Assembly (NCBI GenBank): GCA_949987705.1
Contig: OX465283.1
Coordinates: 157,619,850 to 157,683,849, forward strand
DNA length: 64,000 nucleotides
Reading direction: 5' to 3'
Origin: Thereva unica
Taxonomy: Eukaryota; Arthropoda; Insecta; Diptera; Therevidae
This document shows, piece by piece, positions 1-12,000 of this stretch; position 1 is the stretch's first letter; each line of letters starts with the position of its first letter. Under the pieces are notes generated by a model, which was not told where the DNA came from, searched no databases, and saw nothing but the letters and a program-made list of their open reading frames with translations. Position numbers and translations under genes: made by a program.

Positions 1-60
1 CTTTTTTGGGAGAGAGATTATTAGTAATGAATCGTTAATTTCGTTAAAAAATTCTCTAAA
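1..60 (+). repeat. Fragment of LTR-like dispersed repeat (family X), cut by window edge
   Basis: The first bases read gggagagagattattag followed by taatgaatcg. The same string occurs near 29.68 kb on the plus strand and near 33.14 kb on the minus strand, at the downstream end of a longer repeat (family X) whose fullest copies start near 29.34 and 58.56 kb. Only the tail of this copy lies in the window. Its right boundary is uncertain. Confidence 0.4.
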
Positions 61-2277
61 AAATGACCACCGATATAGGTGGCTAGGTGGAATTCTGAAC
101 ATGAAAATTGCTTCCAAAGTTTTCACTATTTTTTTGCGCCAGAACAACTGCACATAGAGAATTAAAAATTCTTGAGTTTGTGTCTATGGTGACAACAAGA
201 TATTACTTATTGAGTGTTCTCTGCTTGTTGTACTTAGGCCAAATTTTCCTAGTCTTAACGCAGGATATTAAACTCTTCCAGCTGGAGCCTCTCATTGAAA
301 AGAATTCCATAATGATTTTCTCCTAGTCGGGTCAATTTATCTGCCTTTTCGTAATATTCCCGCGCCCAAGTAACAGTGTAGGGCGATCCTGTACCTCCTA
401 TCCAAGAAAGAAAGCTCCCTTTGGGAGATCTCGAGCAGCTGGTCCATTGCCAGATATTCAGACTCGAAGACACTTCCAGCGTTAGCTTGACGGTTACGAG
501 ATTAGTGGTTTAACCAGAAGAATTTTCAGCTTCTATACCCTACCTTAATTTGAGGTTACCTGTGTATAGCATTACGCCATACACCAACATAGTCAAACTG
601 CAGCTTTTTCCATTCCTACCTAGTCGGGATTTTGACATCAAAACCTGATGTCAGATGGTCCCTCTACCATGCCTAGAGATAGAAAGCGCAGTATATTGCC
701 GTGCCCATATGTCTTCTATACCCAACAACCTACATCTCTCAGTAGCTTCGGCCGTTCAGGGGCCGACTATAACCTATTGCCTGATGTATAAATTATGGTG
801 GTGCGGAAACTAGCTATACCAGTTGGCTTGGTGGACTTTGAGGAATTTTTCCTGCCCCCAAAATAAAGAGAATCTTGCTGAAAATTCTTCAGTTGGCTTT
901 TCTTAGAGTTTCAAGTATTGAAGTGACGGCAATAAATTAGAGTTTTTTAAATTTATTTTTATTAATTAATTGGTTCTCGAAAATTTTAGATAGTTTTCAG
1001 ATAGTTTTCAAATTTTCCGATACATTCTGCCCACTTCTTATATTTACACTGCATACGCTGCTCTGATGTAAACACTGCAACACTGATATTTACATATGTT
1101 CAACCACTCTCCACAACCCTATCAATGGCAAAATATAACCACCTTACCACACACACGTGGTCCTTATTTGCCAGACCAACAACGTAATCATTTAATGAGC
1201 TTACGCAGCTTGCTACTAGCACACGATATTATTTTAAATTAAAAAATTAATACTTTAAAAAATTGTTTACATGCACAGCAAAAAAGGACATTCGAGCAAA
1301 TTTACATAATATTAAACCTTTTACCCAAAAAGAAAATTAATCTGTACACAAAGTCACAATAAAAGCGGGGATAAAAATAATAAAAGGCACATACCACCAC
1401 CAGGAAGCGCTCATAAAACGGCGAAACGTGAATTACGGGGTGTAAAGTACAGTCGCGAAGAAAATTTCTTTGTGTTGTTTTATTTTCGACTTTTCATTTG
1501 AGAACAACAACACAACACACATATAAAAAAGGATCTCATTTTGCACAGCGATTAAAAATTAACGCGTATGTGACTTTCAGTTGTTAAAGGATGTGATATG
1601 AAATAGCAGCCGGAGCCTGCTCCCAGGGATATGGCGGATGATCAAGTAGAATATCGGATAAGGTTAATTCTTTAATTTTGAGGATATAATGCCGAGCGCC
1701 GTTTTAAGTCCTCTAAAAAGGCATTTATGATGTCTTCAAGGAATCTTATTCTTGCTGTAAAATTTTAAGACTGTGAAAGAATTTTATCTTTGTGAGAGTT
1801 AATAAAAAGTCCTTTTAAGTGCAATTAAACTTGCTAATTTAGTCATTTTCAGGAATTTAATTAGTAACAAATTCAGAATTAATGCTGGGGGGTATTTGAT
1901 GTCTATTTTTGATAATATATGTCAGGCCCAATCGAGCTGTAGTAAAAGTACGCACATAAGTCAATTCAAAAGCTTTAATATTTTTTAATAAATAACTAAA
2001 TAAATGAACTGTTAAATATGAAAGAAGAATATGAGCATATTGAGAATCATTTTCGAAGGTTTTCGCAACACAATCCTTTCTGCGTTAATTATTAAACGGA
2101 TTCCAACTCGTCAAGAAGCGACGTCTCCATTGCTCAAGGTCAAGACCTAGTTCTCAGGCTAAACCGCCCCAATACCTACTAAAACTAATTGTTTATTTTG
2201 GTTTTGGACTTTCATTTTAAATACTTCAGAAATCTACTAAATCGGTTGATATCGTAACAAGTGGGAAGCGTCACTCT
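61..2277. other. No recognisable gene or element
   Basis: AT-rich sequence. Two overlapping 72-codon frames at 108-326 (plus) and 255-473 (minus) show no motif I recognise and lie antisense to each other, so I do not call them genes. Nothing with clear terminal repeats was seen. It could be intron, intergenic DNA or very old repeats. Confidence 0.5.
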
Positions 2278-2380
2278 TGAATAAAAATTAAAGAAGGCCT
2301 TACAACGGGCTAAAAAAGGCCGCTTGGCTTTTTAAGGGGCATATGATGGCCATAGAGTTTTTAGCCATTTTTGACGGGAG
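2278..2380 (-). repeat. Dispersed repeat family V, copy 1
   Basis: Read on the minus strand this segment contains catcatatgccccttaaa then agccaagcggcc and gcccgttgtaaggcc. The same ordered blocks occur on the plus strand near 5.52-5.59 kb and 49.05-49.14 kb. No ends or coding frame were identified, so the class is unknown. Confidence 0.5.
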
Positions 2381-3249
2381 CACATGCGGCTCTACGACAG
2401 CCAAACTCTTCGAGGAGTTTGAGTCTTGTAAAAAATGCAAAGCTTTTAATCGAGGATTCGAAAGCCAACCTTTGGCTACAACATGTATTAAAACTGTCCC
2501 CTAAGACTCATCGATGATGATGCCATTTGCTGCACCAACGACACTTTGAGCTAGAAGTAGCGAAAGAATGAAATTTGTATATGAAACAATGTTAATGCTA
2601 ATCGATTGATCGATCTGTTACCTTTGCCCACAACACCAGTTTGGTTTTTCAGCTCATTTTCGCTGCCTGTCGCTCCGTTTTTCGCGCACGCTGCAGGCAA
2701 GAGATTTGTTCATAGATACAACAACTCGATTATCAAACAATTCTACGCAACCTGTATTTCCGAACTGCTGCAACATTTGAGAACTCAAAATGCAGGACTC
2801 TTTGCTGAATTCTTCAAATCCGGAATCCTTACAACTTCAAGCATATTCCTTCCCTTAAGCTAAGCTTGCTACAAGACAATTCACCATGCCGTGACCAACG
2901 ATATGACAGACGGATAATACAAATTCCTTTGTAGGGGAGATAGAACTTACTAGATCTTACAATACTTAAAGGGTGTACATGTGAATTATAACATATTGAA
3001 ACTTCCTCAGGAACTGTTGGTTATTAGTGGATGGCCAATTACAGGTTTTGCAGTCATCAGAAAAACTGCAGCTTGCGCTCAACTTGGTATTGCTCTATCT
3101 TAAAAAAACGTGCCATGATTAGTAAGCTAAATTTGTGTACTTATGGATAGATGGCTGCAATTCAAATGCAAATTTTGGTCCCAGGATATGAGGCTAAAGT
3201 TCCCGGTATAGTTCAGATATATTGAAAGTGAGCCCTTGTTACTGTAGAG
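2381..3249. other. No recognisable gene; one short open frame
   Basis: An 85-codon plus frame at 2606-2863 has no recognisable domain and could be chance. The rest holds no clear repeat ends. The right edge leads into a possible RNase H relic. Confidence 0.4.
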
Positions 3250-3510
3250 AGCAGAGATGTACATAAGAAAAACTTTGGCTCAGAAGCGAGGTTTTATATT
3301 CTCTGGAATCAAACAGCAATTTCAAGTAACGAGGACGCCAGAGGCATTGAAGGTAATGAAAGGTTAAGCGCTCTAACCAAACAGAGCTTAGTAACAGCTT
3401 CGGAACTACCTATAAGACCACCTGTAACTTTGTTAAAAAGGACCTTAGACAATCGGATTTTGATGAGGCATGAAAACCGGTGGCCGACACTTGGTTTGGT
3501 CAATTCCAAA
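3250..3510 (+). pseudogene. Possible LINE RNase H-type relic
   Basis: A plus-strand frame reads GIEGNERLSALTKQSL and, downstream, RPPVTLLKRTL. This resembles the G-I-E/R-G-N-E-x-A-D segment near the C-terminal end of RNase H domains in I/LOA-type non-LTR retrotransposons, followed by a basic linker. In a functional RNase H, the Asp of the N-E-x-A-D block is catalytic; here it is replaced. The segment is short and has no intact start. An R1-like relic on the opposite strand follows at 3739. The assignment rests on one motif. Confidence 0.3.
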
Positions 3511-3738
3511 TGGTTTATTCTTGTGTCACCTCACCACGCGACCATAAGGCTGTTGGCGGATAGTAGGTAGAAAAACATAATATCGTTTTTTCCATGAAAA
3601 AATCTACAAATGGAAAACTGTCATTTACCATTAATTATTTTTACTCGGGGCGCATTAGACCAGCGTTCTCGAGTCAAGTCTTTATCTCAAATAATGCTTC
3701 GTACGCGAACATATCAATTTCGTTCAGCCGCCTTCATA

Positions 3739-3957
3739 CTACAACCAATCTGAAATCATCGGTGCCCCCAATACCGACCACTTATTGTGGCAGGCGTAGC
3801 CACAGTACATGATGATCCAGGAGGGTTCTAGGAGGGAGCCTTGGGAGATTCCGCAAGTTGTCCTGTACTCCCTCTCGCAGTGTAGGATCCTAACTACTAG
3901 AATGACCTCTATCGGAGCTCCTGCAAAAAATATGCCTATGTAGCATTTGCGTCCCAA
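3739..3957 (-). pseudogene. R1-like reverse transcriptase relic
   Basis: The minus-strand frame carries CGISQGSLLEPSWIIMY. This matches the G-x-S/P-Q-G-S-x-L-G-P block (RT motif 4) followed by the W-N-I-M-Y stretch typical of R1-type LINEs. The Gly of the L-G-P triplet is Glu here, and an Asn is missing before I-M-Y. The upstream residues (R-I-L-H-C-E-R-E-Y-R-T) fit the strand before motif 4. The YADD catalytic block is absent, so this is a truncated dead copy. The 52.3-54.0 kb element is a better preserved relative. Confidence 0.5.
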
Positions 3958-4079
3958 CCTATGTAAGTTGGGTCTTGTGGCTTAGGCTAATTGTTGAACC
4001 TTAGTTATAGGTGCAGGCTCATCATGTGGCAAATACACAGAACAGGAGCCAGTTCACGCATTTCGACGTCACCTGAAAA

Positions 4080-4480
4080 CGCGTTCCTTTACTATGGTCC
4101 CATATCTATTGCAGTGAATCAAGGACGCTCGTACAAAAGATGGAGGACATGCTAGACTCCTTCGAACGAAATATTTTTAGAGACACAATAGAGGTACTTT
4201 GTCAGTAAACGAAATGGAGAGTTTCATATAACGTCGATATAGTTATCTTCATAAAACTTAACAGACTTCTTTGGATTAGGCACTTTGAGCGTATGGCAGA
4301 AGGAAAAGTAACAAAGAAAGTCTTCGCTGGCGGTTTATAAGGACAAAGACCCATAAGCACACGTGACGAGTATGGACGGTTACATCGGATACGGAGTCAC
4401 TTCTCCATACATAAAACTGTAGAGCCCCAGTAAGGAATCAAGACGAGTGATGGAAAAGAACAGAGAAGCACAAGGCTCTA
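4080..4480 (+). pseudogene. RTE-like LINE 3'-end relic
   Basis: Plus-strand translation with stops and frame changes gives MEDMLDSFERNIFRDTIE, then IVIFIKLNRLLWIRHFER and MAEGKVTKKVF. This is the order seen at the C-terminal end of RTE-like LINEs in insects: an E-x-x-I-L-R-x-I block, then L-R-W-x-G-H-V-x-R-M, then a basic G-R-P region. The last block is corrupted here. Several stops make it non-functional. A better copy of this C-terminal layout is at 43858-44790 on the minus strand. Confidence 0.5.
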
Positions 4481-4682
4481 GGTTGAGCTATAGTGCCATT
4501 GAAAGACTAAGATTAACAACAGACAATGTTATTACAATGAGACAAATACCTCTTTTTGTAGACTACAGGAACGCTTATGACCTGCTTTATAAATGAGATT
4601 TTTAGAGCAGCATTACAAGAGAGCAGAATTGCTACGGGTCTGCAGTTTGGATATTGACCACGCAGACTATGCCTGGTTCCGC

Positions 4683-4846
4683 ACGAGTGTACATACGACA
4701 CGACAAGAGTCGGCTGCAAAAGCGGTTTATGGAGAAGAGTGTAAGAGAGGACGATGGAATGGTAACAATTTTCATCCCCCTCTCTCACACTCTTCAACAT
4801 AAATCACTTTTGCAGCCGACTCTTGTCGTGTCGTGTGTAAACTCGT
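4683..4846. mobile_element. Palindromic MITE (ACGACACGAC family), copy 1
   Basis: The two halves are inverted copies. The left end acgagtgtacatacgacacg pairs with the right end cgtgtcgtgtgtaaactcgt, and inner blocks such as agagtcggctgcaaaagc / cttttgcagccgactct also pair. Arms are about 75 bp with a short loop. A second copy lies at 27176-27337, with its left end at 26006. It has no coding capacity. The superfamily is not assigned because no clean target duplication was seen. Confidence 0.7.
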
Positions 4847-5508
4847 ATCAACTTAAAAATTCGAAAGGAAAATTCCGAGCATAGTGTTTGGGCCTGTAAG
4901 GGTTAATCAAAACTAGGGGTTTCTAAACAATTTGACGACCTGTGACGCCACACAAATGACTCCAATTTACTAACGCCGGAACGACATTTATGTGACATTT
5001 ATGTGATTTACTGGCGTTTTTCGGCCGGGGTCACATTTATATTGACTTGGTAATCGACTGGCGATTGCATTTTAGTTGAATTTTTGAAATTATTGGTTAT
5101 TCGGAAAATAAATACTCGCATTGTCATTTCTTGGACCTAAGTTCACCGTGTCTCGACTAAATTTAAAGGCATTAAATAAAGAACGATTGCGGCGATTGCT
5201 CCAGTTAACCAGGAACACAAAAAATCAAGCAAGAGTGCTGATTCACGGCACAGTTCATTGACTCAATTTCCCGTAAACTACACTTCGATCCGTTCTTTGG
5301 TCTAATAATGACGAGGATTGAGTCAATACTTGCGACCCGTCAAAAATTACCATACTGTTTTATCTACTTCACTGACCGACTAGACTTACCATCTTTAAAA
5401 ATGTACGGAAGTGCTGATGAGGTGTTCAGCTTAATTCTTGGCCAGTTAAATCTTTTGACCAAAATTAACCATCGTGAGACCTTTTGTGCTCCATTACAAA
5501 TGGTTAAA
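4847..5508. other. No recognisable gene; small local duplications
   Basis: Around 4988 the string gacatttatgtgacatttatgtg is a short direct duplication. A plus frame of 96 codons at 5308-5598 runs into repeat family V and shows no domain. No gene is called. Confidence 0.4.
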
Positions 5509-5593
5509 AATTCGACGGCCTTCATATTCCCGTTAAAAGCCAAGCGGCCGGTTTTCGCCCGCCGTAAGCCCATTTTTTTACTCTGGGTTAGAG
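5509..5593 (+). repeat. Dispersed repeat family V, copy 2
   Basis: Contains gccttcatattcccgttaaa, agccaagcggcc, cgcccgccgtaagccc and a T-rich tract, in the same order as the copies at 2278-2380 (minus) and 49050-49145 (plus). Confidence 0.5.
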
Positions 5594-7375
5594 TTTAGAA
5601 CAAATTAAATGTTTTTATAAAAAAAAAAATATTTTTGTTCTCATTGTCCGACTATAATGAACTTTCAATATTTCTGCAAAAAATTATGTAAACATCGAAG
5701 TAAGTAACGTTCACCACTGCCAAAATAAACAAAACTTTCCACGTTGTCCCCCATATTTTATCCTTGTATTAATTTAACTCCTTAATCGAAAGTGAAACTT
5801 AAAATTACTTCCTCTACCTTAAAACCCCTTTCGCTGAGTCCTTGACCTCTCTCAGTATCGCAAACTAATATAATTTCACACCACAAACTCACTTGTTCCT
5901 CCATGACTGGTCAAGCAGTGCACAGGAACCAATCACCGAACCAAAAACAAAATTAAAAATCCCGCTTCCGTCAAATGCTTGCTTCCTCAGCGTCACTTAG
6001 AGAAATTACCCCAAAAAACAAAAAAAAGGATTGGAAAAAAGGTGAAGTACTTACCACCCAATTATTGATTAATAGCTTCAGCTCAGCCCTAGGTCTAGAT
6101 GGCGGACTGCTGCAGTTGGCACGAAGAACATCCCCCGGCTCGTAACGGTCGTGTTCAGTCCACAGCGAGGGGCCCCTTTTCCGGAAGTTCTGAAAAGGTT
6201 AAAAGTTCATTTTCCTTGAGAGTCAATATTTACTAAAATCACGGTTCGGAACACTTTCAGCATGGGACCTGCCAGATTTGCCCCATAAAAGTGGGGGTGC
6301 GGGGTTGGGGGGAGATGCTTAATAAATTTCGATAGTTTTAAACTTTTCTCGCAAACTTGGACCGAACGAAACACTCGTCGCAAACTTGCGAATCCGCCTG
6401 AGTGTGTTCGGCAGAGAGAGTGCATTAACGAAATTACTTTTGCCCGAGGGCCCGGCCTCAATGGAATTAATTTCAGCTCCAAAGACGGCCCGTGCCGGGG
6501 CCTTGTTTATTCCCCAATAACTGATCGCTGCCGAAAAGCTATTAAAAACGTCTAAACTTTCTAGGAAGTCCCGACGGGCGAACGGAAACCGGTTTACAAC
6601 TTCGGAGGCCCTTCCTTTCTTGTCGTAATCTAATCTGCCTACATTTTATTTAATTCTGAAAAATACAATCCTCCCGGGGCCATTCTCGACGACAAAATAC
6701 CTCAACGGGAAATCATCGATTTCAATCACAGAGGCCACCCCCGCGCTCCGCTTAAGGTATACCTTCCGATGTTTCGGGGGTAGGTCGGGCGCTTTGAAGC
6801 CACTTAAAGACTGTTTTCCGTGTTGTAGTTTTGATGCTCCGGTTCACCCGGTACACAGGTTCGAGAACAGTGGAGGAGCCTCCTCATCCCCCGAACCTGG
6901 ATGGAATAAGATGTCAGATGGGATTCGTTACTGTAAAAGTTCAAACATATTTCCTTACGGTAACTTTTTGTTATTCTTTATCCGCCCTCCCACCACCACT
7001 CTTCCTGGTAAAATATTGCCATGAAAATTTTCATATGTGAAAACAATGGCGGAACGTTTATAACTGAAGAAACGACAGAACAGTTTTGTGTGGGGGATTA
7101 TTATAACGGAAACCTTCCGTGAAACCAAACCACATTGATTCAGAATTTAAAGAATAAATTTAAAGTTGGTTGGGGTACGACATTTTGCAATGAAAAGGTA
7201 TTTACTCCCCCTCCTTACACATTTGTTTTTATTTCGTTTGCTTTTTCCGTGGTTTATCTGGAAAATCCTGCACCTTTTTCAGCCAGCTTTGTTCCAGTCT
7301 CATGCAGCTTGTACAGACAGACCTAAACAAGCACCTGAAAAGTAATTTCCTTTCTTCCTGAAAATTCTAGAATAA
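5594..7375. other. Unassigned, mixed-composition DNA
   Basis: Base composition is more balanced from about 6.0 to 6.9 kb than in the AT-rich flanks. Short frames on both strands overlap each other and carry no motif I recognise. It looks single-copy within this window and could be intron with conserved non-coding sequence. No splice-bounded coding exon could be supported. Confidence 0.4.
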
Positions 7376-7800
7376 ATGTCTGAAAGATTCAGTATTTCCA
7401 TGGGCATGTTTTAGGCTATTTTTTTTACTCAAATCCGACTATCGGATCCGATTATCGGGTCCGACAATCGTGTCCGACTATTGGATTTGCCCGAAAACTC
7501 GATCCGATAGTCGAACATTTTTTTCGGTATGTCTGTGTCTGAACCTTCTCGGGAAGTTTCAGTATTTTATGGGGCCTGTTTTATGCTGCTTTTTCACCCG
7601 GATCCGACTATCGGTAAAGACGGTAAACTTGATCCAACAGTTGGAGGGAAGCGAGTTTAAATTTAAGGTCTTTCACGGTATCATTCAGAATGTTCTTAGG
7701 GGTATTTAGGCAAGTTTTCCACTTTGCTCCGACTATCGTATCAGACGGAAAATATGGCTCGATAATCGAAGGAAAGCAATGAAATGCTGCTACTGCGGGA
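7376..7800. repeat. Degenerate tandem repeat with tccgactatcgg motif
   Basis: Three spaced blocks share an order: a cagtat/ttcag leader, a gttttaggctatttt- or gttttatgctgcttt-like stretch, then tccgactatcgg. They start near 7390, 7558 and 7680. Within the first block the motif recurs as tccgattatcgg, tccgacaatcgt and tccgactattgg. The motif is itself nearly palindromic (ccgatagtcgg). Divergence is high and unit borders are approximate. Confidence 0.5.
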
Positions 7801-8127
7801 TATTCTTCTTTCAATTGGCGGAAGTACTGTGGATTATTATGGTTTATAATCTCCGCAAATAATCGTGTCTGATGATAATTTAAACAGAGTATATGTCGAG
7901 CACAATTAACATGGAGGGAAAAATGTTGAAGTCGCCATAGGGTAAGTTTTGCTCATGGTACCAAATGCCCCGGGATCGTCAATATCTACGCGCACGAGAC
8001 ATATTCTTAATATAATTGCCTGGGTGTCTGTTGGTCAGTGGATCTAACCTGACCATACCACTTATGTAATCCCGGTCAACTTATAGAACATTACAAAAGC
8101 CGGCATAACGACACGATAGTTACAATA

Positions 8128-8300
8128 GGCCCCTGTGTTGAAAGTCGGGTCGTGTTTCGTGACAAGCCGTTTTAGTTTAAGAAAGTAACGTTTAAGTCTT
8201 TTAGGCCCTTGTACCAAAAGTCGTGATTCGACTGAAATGCCACTTTCTTCAACATAGACGACTTCTCGTGTCGTGATGAGTCAACTTTCAGCACAGGGTT
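8128..8300. mobile_element. Palindromic MITE family Z, copy 1
   Basis: Left end aggcccctgtgttgaaagtcg pairs with right end gactcaactttcagcacaggg-type sequence. The inner blocks gacaagccgttttagtt and aacatagacgacttctcg are diverged inverted partners. The same arms occur in a cleaner copy at 13652-13863. No coding capacity. Confidence 0.6.
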
Positions 8301-8390
8301 CATAAATTCATCAAATTGTACGTTTGAGGCGTCATCAGTTAAAAACCTGGGCTAACTTATCTCTGAGGAATGAGGCAGGCCACTCTCTGT

Positions 8391-8631
8391 AAAGGTTGAA
8401 GCCATCACAAGCCTAAAAACGTTCAGAAACTTCGAAGAATTTTAGACACGTTGGATTTTTGCATACGCTTTTTACCAAATGCAGGGGAACTTCAATGCCC
8501 TCCACGGGTGTTATGCAGGAAATAAGAGAAAGGACAAAACTTCTATCAAGTGGACACCAGAGCTCAACAGTGCTTTCGAACAATGCAACCATGCATTAAC
8601 CGATGCAGTTTTTCTTGCTCATGCGGGGCTA
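8391..8631 (+). pseudogene. Ty3/gypsy-type pol relic (end of RT domain)
   Basis: The plus frame reads VEAITSLKTFRNFEEF, then a stop, then KTSIKWTPELNSAFEQC and NHALTDAVFLAHAG. This is the linker after the reverse transcriptase palm in gypsy-type LTR retrotransposons: L-R-x-F-L-G-M-x-N-F-Y-R-R-F, then I-x-W-T-x-E-x-x-x-A-F-E-x-C-K, then L-L-A-H-P-D. The F-L-G-M-x-N-F-Y-R-R block is mutated and one stop is present. The relic ends exactly where the SINE poly-T begins, so the SINE probably inserted into it. No recognisable continuation was found beyond the SINE. Confidence 0.6.
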
Positions 8632-9093
8632 TTTTTTTTTTTTTTTTTTTTTTGACAGACTAGAGGCTTAGGGAAAGTCCCTTTGTACTGTCGACAATCT
8701 ATTTTATTCGTATAGAGTGCAATGTCGAACAGCAGCTCTAGCCGGAAGATAGACAGAAGAGAAGGAAGTAACTGTCACAACCTAGCCGCGATATTTTATT
8801 CCACCTACTCACAACCATTTCGCGACTCTGACATCGGGGCGTCGAGAACAACTCGCTGGAGTGTTATGCCTCCTGAAACGAGTTGAATCTCATCAACCAA
8901 CCGATGGCATGCGCTTGGTGGAGCGGGGAAGGACTAGGGAAGGCTATGACAGGGGAATCAGGAATGTAAAGAGGGAAGAAGAAAGAAGGAAAGTTAGGTG
9001 GGAAAGGCGAAGGACCGTGGCACCACCGGGATTCGAACCCGGGACCTCTGGGGATAGCAGTCAGGCGCCTTACCTCTAGACTACCGAGGCCCC
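8632..9093 (-). mobile_element. tRNA-derived SINE, nearly full length (copy A)
   Basis: On the minus strand it starts ggggcctcggtagtctagag and ends in an A tail, seen as 22 T at 8632-8653. The first ~75 bp look like a tRNA: an A-box-like ggtagtctagaggtaagg, then a B box ggttcgaatcc (plus 9029-9039) inside a cccggg...cccgg T-stem. The acceptor stem does not pair well, so it is not a working tRNA gene. The body contains gtttcaggaggcataacact, which recurs in the SINE at 33471-34858. The element runs into a gypsy relic on its left; no clear target duplication was found. Confidence 0.7.
9018..9093 (-). promoter_or_regulatory. SINE tRNA-like head with RNA polymerase III A and B boxes
   Basis: The B box ggttcgaatcc is a perfect match to the eukaryotic type 2 internal promoter consensus. 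The A-box region is close to T-R-G-Y-N-N-A-R-N-G-G. The head would have driven polymerase III transcription of the SINE on the minus strand; whether it is still active is unknown. Confidence 0.55.
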
Positions 9094-12000
9094 TAAATGA
9101 TAATAGTATTACCCTGGCTCCTGACCTTGGGTTCGTCTGTATTGCAGACTTTGAAGATTACGAGGAGTTCCTCCTGGAAAGCATTAGGAGAACTAGACAA
9201 GAAGTTATTGGAGGTTCAACGAGAGGGAGAAAGAAAGAAGTACGTCGCCCAGAAGGCAACAGATCGTTTTGCTGCAGTAGAAGTTATACATAAAATCCCT
9301 TAATTCAAAGCCAATGCTTTAGATTAGTTATATTCTTTTGAAAGAGCAAGCCACTAAACATCAAACCCGTAAGTCAGTCAGGTCTAATCACTGCTGTGTA
9401 GAGCTTGAGCAGAATCTGTGGCTTAAAGCTCCATCTTTTCTGAAGGTTCTCTTATTTGTATAGAAAGTTATAATTCTTTGCACTTTAAGCCTCCAATTCA
9501 GCTTTGAGTCCACAATAAACTCTGCCACTTACCGAATCGGGCGAGACTCAGTGCTCGATCATGCATTGGTAGATTGAACTCCAGGATTTGAGTGCTATTG
9601 GTGAAAATCCTTTGCGGTTTTGTCTTTTACGGATAGACTACAGTGATTGGACAAGTCACTTACTCTACCAAGAAATATTTCCGTAATTTCGAAAGATGCG
9701 AAGAATCCACCATTGTCCCGAATCCTGCCAGGTCCACATGGATAGAGGTTCTTTTCTTTAGTTGATAAGCTTCCCACTATATCCCTTACTTCAGCTGCTG
9801 GGGCTGACTTATCCTGTGTGATCAAATTTGAATGTATAGTATAGCAAGGCGGGCTCTGTTTTCGAATTTCACAACCTCAGCTTTTTAGAATAAGGTTCAG
9901 GCCTTCATTATAATGAAAGCTTTTTTGTAGGGGAATTTTTTTAATGGTTGTGTCTTCGCTAATATGAAAGCTTTTTTGTGGAGAAACTTTTTGTATCGTT
10001 TGCGCTTGCTGAAATGATTCGCTTTAAAGATTTTGGTCAAATTTAGCCCCTCGCATCCGAAACTATTAGATTGGGGTTTTGTTGAGATTTTGCTTACCTT
10101 CTCAAAAACAATCTTCTAAAAAAGCTTTCATTCTAGCGAAGACGCGAATCTTATTTCTAAAAGTGATGTTGAGAAATTTAAAAAAAGACAATATTTGAGA
10201 GGGAACGGGAAAGGCAAATGTGAAAGTGGTGGAAAAAACTCTCGCCTTGTTGTATTGCTTGTTTCGTAGAGCCTTGATGGCCGATAATCTGACCCAAGCC
10301 TCAAGCACAACTCCTGAGATCTTTCTCTCAACTTTACAAAGACGTACAGGTTATACAAGGCCAACATCTGAGCTTAAGATTGATATGCAGACATTTCAAA
10401 TTTTTTGTCTTCCAACAGTTATTGGCTCATCTAATGACTACTTCCTTTCTAAATTTTAATTACGTATTAGTTCGTTATAGCCTTTTGTTACATAATTGGT
10501 AAAGTTTTTTCAATTTTCAAATTGTCGTCCTGAGGGATTTGATTTTTCGGCCAAAGGAATTTTGGCTTTTGACCACAGCTTGACGTTGCTCCTTTCATAG
10601 TGGAATTGTATTGCTATAGTGGAAGACCAAGTTCTATTCAAAACGAGAAAGTTGGGCATATATAAAGCGGATCAAGGTGGAACTGAATTTCAGCACCCGA
10701 AACTTTGATACATAATGGACAAGCTTATCATACTTTGCTGAATAGCCTGCAGCAACAACTGATACCGGTAGAAAACTCGATTAAGCTTAGTATATCGAAC
10801 CAAAATCGGTGACCCACCACAGACCATCCCTCATGCTGCCATTAACCCTGAGGTATTTTGATCATAGTTAAGCAAATTCCGTCGACCAACAACATTACCC
10901 TAAACATGCATTTCGCCACATAATTTCGATATTAAAATGCACTTAATTAAACTGCAACGGCTGCAGTATCGGCACCTTTGCCCGCAAATTGAATTCCACC
11001 TCAAAACATCCCGACAGCATTCAAATCACCGAAGGTTCGCAAACAAAAAGTGAATGCAGAAAAAACGCCAGCGTAGCAGGTCCGCTGCCAGACCAGGTGA
11101 ACGCCAAGGGCTCAATGGAAACAACTAAAAAGTTTTGATTGAAATATTCACAACAACAACAGCAAAACACACAGGGTGGTTAGATGGGGCTGGGGTGGCC
11201 ACAACTGCAGCAGGAATTTGATTGATTGCAAGGTGGAAATTGTTTTTCTGAGGGGGGATAGTTTTTTTGTTGCCGTTCCCCCGGACGTGCAATAGCCCAA
11301 GGAGGATGCTTTTGGCAGACGATAGCGGACACAAGAGCATCGAGATGTATCATCATCGACGGCAGATGGTTCCACTTTACGGGTCTGATCGCAGTCGGGG
11401 CGATTTTATCTATTTACGGACTTAATTGGGGCATGGGCAAGTTCGCACCCTGTTTGGGGAGCAGGCAGGGGCAAAAAACGTTGACATTTCCGTTTTGGGT
11501 GATTATCAAGTGCCGATGTGAAGCAGATTGCAATCTTAAAGCAGCACAAAATTTTCCAGTGAAAACCGGCTGTATGTTTTTGTGTGCATTCGTTAATTGT
11601 ATTAAATTGGAGCTGGTGGGGATAATGAACTTCGCTACCACAAACACATCCATAGGCACATCCGTCCTAGTCCTAAATTGCTCACATACAGCTAACAGCA
11701 TTTTCGCACAATTTATTTTAGATAAACAAACCTAGAAGCATCGGGATTAAAACTAGTTAAGTTGCTGATGACCAATGGGACGCCCGTTTGCAGCTTTGCA
11801 ATTCAATTTGTTGGATCAATGATGTGCAGCGATGACGTCTCGTTAATTTTTTTGGTTGTTGTCCCAGTTTGTAGCTGTATAGGTGATTAAAGAGTATTTA
11901 AAGACGCATTGGACTCGTCCTTTTTTGAATGCAGTAATCAGACAAGCAACAATTTTAAATTATCGTCCTTAATTGAATCCTGAGAAAGACACTTTTTCCT

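Noticed and set aside
9018..9093. tRNA gene on the minus strand
   Set aside because: The T-arm and B box are perfect, but acceptor and anticodon stems do not pair, and the sequence continues into a SINE body with an A tail.
11125..11735. Overlapping frames on both strands as host exons
   Set aside because: No recognisable domain and no convincing splice signals; better treated as unique non-coding DNA.
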